Shown: positions 1-5,632 of the stretch, one piece after another
Layout of the letters: each line of letters starts with the position of its first letter
Position numbering within the stretch: the stretch's first letter is position 1
Assembly: GCA_030428695.1 (NCBI GenBank)
Contig: JAUIEM010000498.1
Span: 1-5,936, forward strand
Length of the DNA: 5,936 nucleotides
Reading direction: 5' to 3'
Source: a bacterium
GTDB taxonomy: Bacteria; Planctomycetota; J058; JAJDCP01
Translations under genes and position numbers: made by a program
The notes under the pieces: generated by a model
What the model saw: the letters and a program-made list of their open reading frames with translations, nothing else
The model's database searches: none
Told to the model about the DNA's origin: nothing

Positions 1-5
1 CGCCG

Positions 6-947
6 ATGTCCACCGCCACCCCTCCCCGCCGCCGTCGCTGGCCGTGGGTGCTGCTCGCGCTGCTGCTCGCCGGGCTCGCCGTGCCCTACCTGACGGCGCA
101 CCGCGAGGTGCTGGTGCTCGACGCCGCGGCGCGCGAGGCCCTCGGCGGCAGCTACGTCACGCTCGCGGACGGCGTGACCCACTACGAGCTGACGGGGCCC
201 GCGGACAGCCCGGTCGTCGTGCTGATCCACGGCGGCACGATCCCGAGCTTCTACTGGGAGCGGCAGGTCCCGGCCCTGCGCGAGGCGGGCTTCCGGGTGC
301 TGCGCTACGACCAGTTCGGGCGCGGCTACTCCGACCGCCCGGCGGTCGCCTACGACCGGGCCCTGTACCGCCGCCAGCTGCTCGAGCTGCTCGAGCTTCT
401 CGGCATCGACACGCCGGTCCACCTGGTCGGCCACTCCTTCGGGGGCGGCGTCGCGGTCAGCTTCGCCGCGGCGCATCCCGCCCGCATCGCCTCGGTCGCG
501 CTGCTCGCCCCGGTGCTGCACTACGCCGAAGGGCGCGCGCTGTTCCGCCTGGCCGGCCTGCCGGGCCTCGGCGCGTGGTACGTGCGGGTGCTCGGTGTGC
601 CTGGTCAGCTCGAGCGCACGGCGCGCTTCTTCGAGCTCGCGGGCGAGCCGGAGTGGTCGCGCCAGTTCGACGCGCAGACGCGCTACCAGGGCTTCGAGGA
701 CGCCCTGCTCGGCTTCGCCCGCTCGGACGCCCTCGGCGACTACAGCGAGGCCTACGCCTCGCTGCCGGAGCGGCCGATCCTGCTCTTGTGGGGCGATGCG
801 GACCGGCTGATCCCCGCCGGCCGCATCGAGCGCATCCGGGCGCTGGTGCCCTCCCTGCAGTACGTCGAGCTGCCCGGCGTGCCCCACGGCCTGAACGCGC
901 TCCACCACGAGGAGGTCAACCGCCACCTGCTCGACTTCCTGCGCTGA
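6..947 (+). CDS. Membrane-anchored alpha/beta-fold hydrolase
   Basis: A 313-residue protein with a complete alpha/beta-hydrolase fold. An N-terminal basic patch (RRRRW, residues 8-12) and a hydrophobic stretch at about 13-30 look like an uncleaved signal anchor, so the catalytic domain probably sits outside the inner membrane. Visible motifs are the oxyanion-loop HGG (75-77), the nucleophile elbow GHSFGGG (Ser144), the acid in WGDADRLIP (Asp266 most likely, Asp264 possible) and the catalytic His in GVPHGLN (His294). The spacing and length fit the Abhydrolase_1 family (esterases, haloalkane dehalogenase-like, C-C hydrolases). The substrate cannot be read from sequence; the GHSFGGG elbow favours an esterase/lipase-type serine hydrolase. 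ATG at 6 is the first start in the window, but only 5 upstream bases are visible, so a start further upstream and the RBS cannot be judged. It converges with the oxidoreductase on the other strand. Confidence 0.93.
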   Translation: MSTATPPRRRRWPWVLLALLLAGLAVPYLTAHREVLVLDAAAREALGGSYVTLADGVTHYELTGPADSPVVVLIHGGTIPSFYWERQVPALREAGFRVLRYDQFGRGYSDRPAVAYDRALYRRQLLELLELLGIDTPVHLVGHSFGGGVAVSFAAAHPARIASVALLAPVLHYAEGRALFRLAGLPGLGAWYVRVLGVPGQLERTARFFELAGEPEWSRQFDAQTRYQGFEDALLGFARSDALGDYSEAYASLPERPILLLWGDADRLIPAGRIERIRALVPSLQYVELPGVPHGLNALHHEEVNRHLLDFLR

Positions 948-966
948 GGAAACGGACCCCGGCCCG

Positions 967-1366
967 TCAGGCATCCGCGATCCGGCTGACCGCGTAGACG
1001 TTCGCGGTGTACAGCCCGAAGCGTCCCCGCGCTTGCAGCCCCGCGCTCTGCAGCACGGGGCGCAGATGGGCCCGGCCGTACAGGACGATCGGATGGCGCT
1101 CGATCCAGCGGGGCGCGACGGGTCGGGGCGCTTCCGGGCGAAGGCCTGCGCGCTGCGGGAGTAGGGCGGAACGACGGGGAGCCCGCGCAGCTCTTCGCGC
1201 GCGCTGCTCGTCGTCCATCGGGAACCGGCGGCTGCTCCTCGGAGGCCAGGGCTGCGCAGGTGTGCCGGTGGATCGCGTCCGGAGTGAAGATGCCGGCTCC
1301 GGGGGGCGCGTTGCCCCCGGTACGGTTCCGGGCGAGGCCGAGCAGGAACAGTCCCCAACAGACCAT
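967..1366 (-). pseudogene. Frame-shifted protein relic, C-terminus best preserved
   Basis: No single frame here looks like an intact gene, but protein-like stretches appear in three successive minus-strand frames. The first contains GIFTPDAIHRHTCAAL (upstream part, about 1366-1220), the second AREELRGLPVVPPYSRSAQA (about 1205-1145), and the third WIERHPIVLYGRAHLRPVLQ followed by SAGLQARGRFGLYTANVYAV up to a TGA at 967-969. The last part resembles the end of a class I SAM-dependent methyltransferase or similar enzyme (a '...LRPVLQSAGL...' helix followed by a terminal strand), but this is only an impression. An 83-residue ORF from ATG 1218 to 967 would hold just the end and has no well-spaced SD (the nearest AGGAG is 16 nt away). 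It could be a decayed gene, a gene broken by assembly indels, or chance open frames in GC-rich DNA. Confidence 0.35.
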
Positions 1367-1369
1367 CGG

Positions 1370-1465
1370 CCCGTCTGATGCACCGGGATTGCGCCTCGAG
1401 CCGGTGCCGGCGCCGCGGGAGGTGCCGGCGCTGCGCGAGGGCGAAATCCCGGTGCATCAGCCGGG
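1370..1465. repeat. 96-bp long imperfect palindrome (REP/MITE-like hairpin)
   Basis: The outer arms at 1370-1390 and 1445-1465 are reverse complements over 21 bp with a single mismatch (1374 against 1461). The core GATGCACCGGGATT / AATCCCGGTGCATC is perfect. Pairing continues inward: 1392-1398 (CGCCTCG) pairs with 1436-1443 (CGAGGGCG) with one bulge, then about 1400-1414 pairs imperfectly with about 1421-1434. The whole element can therefore fold into one long hairpin with a small tip near 1415-1420. It lies between converging genes and no T-run follows on either strand, so it is not a typical Rho-independent terminator. It could be a REP/MITE-type element or a structured RNA. No clear target-site duplication is visible at the edges. 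Confidence 0.75.
1403..1435. repeat. Short direct repeat inside the palindrome
   Basis: GGTGCCGGCGCCGCG at 1403-1417 recurs as GGTGCCGGCGCTGCG at 1421-1435, with one mismatch and an 18-bp period. It forms part of the inner arms of the long palindrome. Confidence 0.6.
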
Positions 1466-1531
1466 ATCAGCAGCAGCAGGCGCCTCGTCGCTCAGCGCCG
1501 GGATCGTGGCGAGCGCGGCTTCCGTGATCAA
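1457..1531 (-). CDS. Possible 24-residue ORF or truncated gene start
   Basis: On the minus strand a perfect AGGAGG (1544-1539) precedes a TTG (1531-1529) by 7 nt. The TTG opens a 24-codon frame, encoding MITEAALATIPALSDEAPAA plus four residues, and ends at TGA 1459-1457 inside the right arm of the long palindrome. The SD lies 26 nt past the stop of the oxidoreductase, as expected for the next gene of an operon. The peptide resembles no family I know. The frame beyond the stop is the same frame as the first piece of the downstream relic, so this may be the start of a gene now interrupted by the palindrome. TTG starts are rare and the ORF is short, so it may not be translated at all. Confidence 0.3.
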   Translation of the reverse strand: MITEAALATIPALSDEAPAAADPG

Positions 1532-1570
1532 CGCTGTTCCTCCTGCTTCCCGGGCCAGGGGCTGCGTCCC

Positions 1571-2641
1571 TCAGCTCTCTGGAAGGTCCTCCGGCGCGTC
1601 GTCCTCCCCGTCCATCACCAGCACCAGCTTGCCCACGGTCTGCCCGGACTCGAGGGCCTGGTGGGCGCGGGCGACCTCCTCGAGGGGGAAGCAGCTGATC
1701 GGGAGAGGGCGGAAGCGGCCGTCCGCGCAGGCGGGCAGGAACTTCCCGAGGGCCTCGCGCAGGAGGTCCTGGCGGTCGAACAGGTAGCTGAGGTTGAAGG
1801 CCATCACGCTCTTGTTGTCGCTCGTCATCGCGAGCGGGTCGAAGCGGGGCGTGCGCAGCCAGTCCCAGGCGAGCTTGAGCCAGCGCGGGCGGCCCCCCTG
1901 GCGCGGCAGCATCGAGTGGAAGCCGTAGACCACCAGCCGCCCGGTCGGGCGCAGGTGGCGGTAGCTCTCCTTGAGGGTGCTGACCCCGTTGGCGTCGAAC
2001 ACCGCCGCGTAGCCCTCGGGAGCGTGCCGGCGTGCGGCTTCCCACAAGCTCTCCCGGGACTTGTCGACGATCGCGTCCGCGCCGAGGGCGCGCAGGGGCT
2101 CGACCTTGTGGCTCGCCCCGACCACCCCGACCACCCGGCAGCCGCGCAGCTTCGCGAGCTGCACCAGGCTGCCGCCGACCCCGCCGGCCGCGGAGTGCAC
2201 GAGCACGGTCTCGCGCGGCCGCGGCCGCGCGAGCTCGTCGAGGGCGTACCAGGCGGTCAGCCCGACCGCGAGCAGGCTGGCGGCGGTCCGGCAGGGCAGC
2301 TGCGGCGGCAGCTGGAAGACCTGGGAGCGCGGCACGACCAGGAAGCTGGTGTAGCCCCCGAAGCGGGTGACCGCGCAGACCCGCGCCCCGGGCTCGAGGT
2401 CGTCGACCCCCGGACCGACGGCGGCGACCCGTCCCGCGACCTCGAAGCCCGGGGTGATCGGCCAGCCGACGTACTTCTTCGCCGAGGAGTACAGCCCCAT
2501 GCGCACGACGCAGTCGGCGTAGTTGACCCCGGCGGCGACGACCGCGATCGCGACCTCGCCGGGGCCTGGAGCGGGGTCGTCCTCCTCGACCAGGACCAGG
2601 CGCTCGTAGCCGCCCGGAGCGGCGATCTCGATCCTGCGCAC
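1571..2641 (-). CDS. Zinc-free MDR oxidoreductase, quinone oxidoreductase/VAT1-like
   Basis: A 356-residue medium-chain dehydrogenase/reductase that probably reduces an enone, quinone or similar carbonyl substrate with NADPH in the cytoplasm. The N-terminal GroES-like domain (about 1-125) contains AAGVNYADCVVRMG and PGFEVAGRVAAVG (64-76). It lacks the cysteine/histidine zinc ligands of alcohol dehydrogenases, as in quinone oxidoreductases (QOR, VAT1, crotonyl-type enzymes). The Rossmann nucleotide motif is HSAAGGVGG (149-157). The C-terminal half has FDANG (215-219), RPTGRLVVYGF (231-241) and NKSVMAFNLSYLF (276-288). The last of these, at the substrate/dimer side, resembles the VAT1 branch. 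A short acidic tail (GEDDAPEDLPES) ends the protein. I chose the GTG at 2641 because homology begins at RRIEIAAPGG and an SD lies 5 nt upstream. An ATG at 2809 would add an unrelated, low-complexity 56-residue extension and reach the start of the divergent gene. Confidence 0.9.
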   Translation of the reverse strand: MRRIEIAAPGGYERLVLVEEDDPAPGPGEVAIAVVAAGVNYADCVVRMGLYSSAKKYVGWPITPGFEVAGRVAAVGPGVDDLEPGARVCAVTRFGGYTSFLVVPRSQVFQLPPQLPCRTAASLLAVGLTAWYALDELARPRPRETVLVHSAAGGVGGSLVQLAKLRGCRVVGVVGASHKVEPLRALGADAIVDKSRESLWEAARRHAPEGYAAVFDANGVSTLKESYRHLRPTGRLVVYGFHSMLPRQGGRPRWLKLAWDWLRTPRFDPLAMTSDNKSVMAFNLSYLFDRQDLLREALGKFLPACADGRFRPLPISCFPLEEVARAHQALESGQTVGKLVLVMDGEDDAPEDLPES

Positions 2642-2646
2642 GGTGG

Positions 2647-2651
2647 CTCCC
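2647..2651 (-). promoter_or_regulatory. SD deciding the oxidoreductase GTG start
   Basis: CTCCC on the plus strand reads GGGAG on the minus strand, 5 nt before the GTG at 2641-2639. It supports the GTG over upstream ATG codons. Confidence 0.6.
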
Positions 2652-2671
2652 GGGCTTCTCGGTGGAGCCGC

Positions 2672-2700
2672 ATGATAGGCTGTCGCCCGGCGCGGAGCAA
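2672..2700 (-). promoter_or_regulatory. Candidate sigma70-type promoter of the oxidoreductase
   Basis: On the minus strand, TTGCTC (2700-2695) and TATCAT (2677-2672) are separated by exactly 17 bp. The -10 matches TATAAT at 5 of 6 positions and the -35 begins with the conserved TTG. Transcription would begin near 2665, giving a leader of about 24 nt that contains the SD. In DNA this rich in GC such a pair is notable, but it has not been tested against a background model. Confidence 0.5.
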
Positions 2701-2741
2701 CGCGGCGTCGGGCGGGCGGGCGCAGCGACGGGGCGAGCGGG

Positions 2742-2747
2742 TATGAT
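2742..2747 (+). promoter_or_regulatory. Weak -10-like box upstream of the sigma factor
   Basis: TATGAT matches the sigma70 -10 at 5 of 6 positions and lies 63 bp before the sigma factor start. No recognisable TTGACA-like -35 stands 16-18 bp upstream; that segment is G-rich. An ECF-type promoter elsewhere in 2642-2810 was looked for and not found with confidence. Confidence 0.25.
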
Positions 2748-2800
2748 GGAAGCGCGCGGAGAGTTTCCGAAAAACCCTCCCCACTCCCCGCGCTCTCTTC

Positions 2801-2804
2801 GGAG
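2801..2804 (+). promoter_or_regulatory. SD deciding the sigma factor GTG start
   Basis: GGAG stands 6 nt before GTG 2811 but 12 nt before the alternative in-frame ATG at 2817. The spacing therefore favours the GTG. Confidence 0.5.
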
Positions 2805-2810
2805 CTCATC

Positions 2811-3365
2811 GTGAGGATGAATACGACCACACACATAGCCGGAGAGGCGCTGAAACTCGGACCTGGAGGCCGCTCGCTGCGCGCGGTGCTCTTCGAGCGG
2901 ATCATCGAGCGCATCCATCGCTACTTCGTCAAGCTGATCTGGGACCCCCACGCGGTCGACGACTGTCTGCAGAAGACCCTGCTGCGCCTCGAGACCTCGC
3001 TGGCCCAGAGCTGCTACGACCCCGAGCAGTCCTTCAACCGCTGGATGTGGCTCAAGGCCCACTCGGTCTACGTCGACTACTGCCGCGAGCGGCGGATGCC
3101 GGCCGGGCTGCCCGAGGGGATCGAGGACCGGCGCGGCGATCCGACCGCCCGGGTCGACGCGAAGCTCGACGCCGGCACCGTGCTCGAGCGGCTGCGCCGC
3201 GACCTCGACCCGGAGGCCTTCGAGGTCTTCGTGCTGCGCCACGAAGGCGGCCAGAACCTCACCCAGATCGCGGCCCTGGTCGGGCGCGACCGGAAGACCG
3301 TGCGCAAACACCTCAAGCTGGCCGAGCGCGCCGCACTGCGGCTGCTCAAGGGGAGCGTGGCATGA
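2811..3365 (+). CDS. ECF-type RNA polymerase sigma factor
   Basis: A 184-residue two-domain sigma factor without sigma1 or sigma3, as in extracytoplasmic-function (group 4) sigmas. Region 2 covers about 26-97. VDDCLQKTLLRLE (49-61) corresponds to the core-binding 2.1/2.2 segment (family consensus roughly DAEDLVQETFLRL; only the last two acidic positions remain here). FNRWMWLKAHSVYVDYCRERR (75-95, in two runs) matches the -10-melting region. Region 4 covers about 121-181, with a helix-turn-helix at LTQIAALVGRDRKTVRKHLK (150-169) for -35 recognition. Start: GTG 2811 with GGAG 6 nt upstream; ATG 2817 is the alternative and would only remove two residues. The stop overlaps the next start as ATGA, so the two genes are probably translationally coupled. 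No anti-sigma gene follows. The kinase/FHA membrane protein takes that place, as in known ECF-kinase pairs, so control by a signalling protein rather than a RseA-type factor is inferred. Confidence 0.88.
   Translation: MRMNTTTHIAGEALKLGPGGRSLRAVLFERIIERIHRYFVKLIWDPHAVDDCLQKTLLRLETSLAQSCYDPEQSFNRWMWLKAHSVYVDYCRERRMPAGLPEGIEDRRGDPTARVDAKLDAGTVLERLRRDLDPEAFEVFVLRHEGGQNLTQIAALVGRDRKTVRKHLKLAERAALRLLKGSVA
3350..3355 (+). promoter_or_regulatory. SD for the kinase-like gene inside the sigma factor end
   Basis: GGGGAG lies 6 nt before ATG 3362, within the last codons of the sigma factor. It fixes the kinase-like start at the ATGA overlap. Confidence 0.6.
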
Positions 3366-5464
3366 GCGAGGATGTCGACTTGATCAAGCAGCTGTTCCGC
3401 CGCACCGACCGGCCGATGAAGGCGACCACGCGGCTGCGCACCCGGCGCATCGCCTCGCAGCACTTCGCCGCCGACGACGGGCCCGAGCTCGCGAAGCCCG
3501 GGGACACCATCGGCCGCTACCAGGTGCAGCAGGTGCTCGGCAGCGGCGGAACCGCCGTCGTCTACCTCGCCCACCACCGCCACCTCGACCGGCAGGTCGC
3601 GCTCAAGGTGCCGTTCGGCCCGCACCTCGAGGAGACGATGGACGCCGCCCGCGCCTGTGAGGAGCTGCGCCATCCGCACATCCTCGGGCTGATCGACGTC
3701 GACCCGGAGAACGATCCGCCCTACCTGGTGATGGAGTACTGCTCCGAGGGCAGCCTGGCCGACCGCCTCGACGCCGAGGGGGCGCTGCCCGAGCGGGAGG
3801 TGCTCAACGTCGCCCGCGAGCTGCTCGACGCCCTGGCGACCGCCCACGAGGCGGGGCTGGTGCACCGCAACCTGAAGCCGGACAACATCCTGTTCGACGC
3901 CCTCGGGCGGGCCCGCATCGCCGACCTCGGCCTCGGCGCCATCGCGGAGGAGCGCGCCCGGCGCAGCCTCGCGGCGGCTGGCGTGCCGAGCTCGCCGCTG
4001 TACCTCGCGCCGGAGCAGGAAAAGAACAGCCGCGCGGACTTCCGCTGCGACCTGTTCGCCTTCGGCCGCCTGCTGTACGCGATGCTGACCGGGGAGAAGC
4101 CGCGCAGCCTGCGTCCGGTCGAGCGCGTCAAGCCGACCCTGGACCCGGGCTGGAACGACGTCATCCTGCGCCTGACCGAGACCCATCCGGAGCGCCGCTT
4201 CGCCGACGCGGTCGCCGCCCTCGCCGCCCTCGACCGGCTCGGCCACGACCGCACCGAGCTGCTCGACGCCGACCCGGCCCTCGGGCCCTCGGTGCACGCC
4301 CGGCTGGTCGTGCTCGACGGCGAGCAGGCCGGCGACAGCTTCGTGCTCAGCGGGCGCCGGCCGACGCGCATCGGCCGGCGCAGCAGCAACGACATCGCCT
4401 TCAAGGACACGACCGTCTCGGGGGTGCACGCCGAGATCCGCTACGACGGCGGCTTCGTCCTGCAGGACCTCGACAGCGCCAACGGCACCACGCTCGACGG
4501 CCGCAGCGTGGTCGGGGCGTCGCCGTCCCGGCGCACGCTGGCGCCGGGCGCGGTGCTCGGCTTCGGCTCGGTGCGGGCGCGCTTCGAGCCGCTCAGCGCG
4601 GGCAAGCCGGTCACCACGCGCCGGCGGCGGCCGGCTCGGCCGCGGCGCTGGCCCGCCTGGAGCGCGTTCGTCGTGCTGCTGGCCGGCGGCTTCGGGGCCG
4701 TCGCCCAGGGCCTGTTCCGGGCCCCCCAGCAGCTCCTCGCCTGGGCCGGGGGCGGCCTGCTGGCGGTGCTGGCGGCGGTCGTCGTGCTCGGCCGCCTGCA
4801 GCGCTGGAGCCGGGCCGGGCGGCTGGTGATCTGCCTGCTGCTCGGCGGGCTCGCCAGCCTGTGCCTGAGCCGCCATCCCAGCCTCGCCGAGGCGCACGCC
4901 GGCCTCGCCCAGCTCGCGGGCTGCGTGCTGCTCGGCCTCGGCTGTCTGGCGACCTGTCTCGACGGGCTGTCGCTGCGTGCGGACAGGGATCCGCCGTCCT
5001 CGGCCTTCGCCCGCGCCTTCGCCCCCGGCCGGCACGCCACCCACCGCCTGCTGCGGTGGCTGGAGCAGGGGCTGTGGGCCCTCGGCCTGGTCGCGCTGTT
5101 CGCGGGCTGGCGTGCCCTGCCGCTGCTCAGCATCGGGGGCATGGCCGGGCTGCTCGCGGCGGTGCTGCTGGTCGGCATGCGGCGCGTCGGCTTCGTGCAG
5201 GTGCTCGGCCTGTTCCTCGCCCTCGGCGGCATCGTCTTCGCGCTCCTGCCCTGGGCGTCGGGACTGCCCCTGCCCGCGGAGACGCTGCCGCGGCTGAGCG
5301 GGCTGCTGCTCTACGCCGGCACGGCCTCTGCCTTGTTCTGGCGCTTGAGCCGGCGCCGGGAGACGACCCGGGTCGATCCCCTCGGCTGGCTGTACACCGG
5401 CCTGTTCGTCGGGATCCTCACGCTGTTCGGGGTGCCGTACATCAGCGCGACGGTACTTTTCTGA
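3362..5464 (+). CDS. Hanks-type (pseudo)kinase with FHA domain and about nine membrane segments
   Basis: 700 residues. A Thr/Arg-rich head (1-50) precedes a Hanks kinase domain (about 53-293). The domain shows a P-loop variant GSGGTAVVY (61-68 region, third Gly replaced by Ala65), ALKV (Lys82), LVMEYCSEGSL, HRNLKPDNILF (168-178), DLG (188-190), APEQ (217-220), DLFAFG (230-235) and Arg279. The catalytic aspartate of HRD is Asn170 (codon AAC, 3869-3871), and the alpha-C region is short with Ala95 where the Glu would align. Phosphotransfer is therefore predicted to be lost or very weak, while Lys82, Asn175 and Asp188 could still bind nucleotide. A canonical FHA domain follows (about 313-410) with RIGRRSSND (336-344), SGVHAEI (His356) and NGTTLDG (374-380), which should bind phosphothreonine. 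An Arg-rich linker (420-429) leads to about nine hydrophobic segments: 433-452, 458-476, 487-503, 515-534, 571-586, 586-605, 609-631, 645-661, 674-698. Kinase and FHA should be cytoplasmic. The gene is coupled to the sigma factor by ATGA and is probably its regulator. Confidence 0.9.
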   Translation: MSEDVDLIKQLFRRTDRPMKATTRLRTRRIASQHFAADDGPELAKPGDTIGRYQVQQVLGSGGTAVVYLAHHRHLDRQVALKVPFGPHLEETMDAARACEELRHPHILGLIDVDPENDPPYLVMEYCSEGSLADRLDAEGALPEREVLNVARELLDALATAHEAGLVHRNLKPDNILFDALGRARIADLGLGAIAEERARRSLAAAGVPSSPLYLAPEQEKNSRADFRCDLFAFGRLLYAMLTGEKPRSLRPVERVKPTLDPGWNDVILRLTETHPERRFADAVAALAALDRLGHDRTELLDADPALGPSVHARLVVLDGEQAGDSFVLSGRRPTRIGRRSSNDIAFKDTTVSGVHAEIRYDGGFVLQDLDSANGTTLDGRSVVGASPSRRTLAPGAVLGFGSVRARFEPLSAGKPVTTRRRRPARPRRWPAWSAFVVLLAGGFGAVAQGLFRAPQQLLAWAGGGLLAVLAAVVVLGRLQRWSRAGRLVICLLLGGLASLCLSRHPSLAEAHAGLAQLAGCVLLGLGCLATCLDGLSLRADRDPPSSAFARAFAPGRHATHRLLRWLEQGLWALGLVALFAGWRALPLLSIGGMAGLLAAVLLVGMRRVGFVQVLGLFLALGGIVFALLPWASGLPLPAETLPRLSGLLLYAGTASALFWRLSRRRETTRVDPLGWLYTGLFVGILTLFGVPYISATVLF

Positions 5465-5483
5465 CGGCGAGCAGCCCGTCTTT
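5463..5483 (+). terminator. Weak terminator-like hairpin at the end of the kinase-like gene
   Basis: GACGG (5463-5467) pairs with CCGTC (5476-5480) across an 8-nt loop and is followed by TTT. The stem starts inside the stop codon. It is only 5 bp with three T, so termination would be partial at best. Confidence 0.2.
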
Positions 5484-5585
5484 CCGCGAGCCGATGAGCG
5501 CGCGTCGTGCCCGCTCCGGGATTCGGGGGAGCCTGGTCGCCGCGCGGGGACGGGGACGGTGGACGCGGGCTTGCAAAATCGGCCG

Positions 5586-5595
5586 TCGGCGCCGA
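5586..5595. promoter_or_regulatory. 10-bp palindrome upstream of the zinc-ribbon gene
   Basis: TCGGCGCCGA is a perfect palindrome. A second, overlapping inverted repeat is ATCGGC (5578-5583) / GCCGAT (5591-5596). Both lie about 40-50 bp before the GTG at 5633 and next to a TTGCAA (5571-5576) that could be a -35, though its -10 partner (GATCCT, 5594-5599) is poor. An operator role is a guess; short GC palindromes are common in such DNA. Confidence 0.2.
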
Positions 5596-5600
5596 TCCTG

Positions 5601-5620
5601 TCCAGGACGGACCCCCTGGA
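5601..5620 (+). promoter_or_regulatory. Small leader hairpin touching the SD of the zinc-ribbon gene
   Basis: TCCAGG (5601-5606) and CCTGGA (5615-5620) are perfect inverted repeats with an 8-nt loop. The right arm contains most of the only SD candidate, GGAG (5618-5621), which lies 11 nt before GTG 5633. In mRNA the hairpin could reduce access to the SD. Confidence 0.25.
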
Positions 5621-5632
5621 GACCATCCCACC

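Noticed and set aside
1457..1459. TGA followed by a strong hairpin, considered as a selenocysteine codon with a SECIS
   Set aside because: The TGA lies inside the hairpin arm rather than just ahead of a short SECIS stem. The peptide around it has no known selenoprotein redox motif, and the frame after it is not convincing.
1370..1465. Palindrome considered as an integron attC site or a Rho-independent terminator
   Set aside because: No attC core sites (RYYYAAC / GTTRRRY) are at the ends, and no T-run follows on either strand.
1661..2746. 361-codon plus-strand frame opposite the oxidoreductase
   Set aside because: It is the antisense shadow of a well-supported MDR gene, with no motifs of its own.
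2641..2809. Upstream ATG (2809) as the start of the oxidoreductase
   Set aside because: The 56-residue extension is low-complexity and unlike MDR N-termini, it would cover the likely promoter, and the GTG at 2641 has a properly spaced SD.
1467..3311. 614-codon minus-strand frame spanning the oxidoreductase and the sigma factor
   Set aside because: It is a shadow: low-complexity Arg/Gly/Pro/Ala text over the oxidoreductase, which has clear motifs in another frame.
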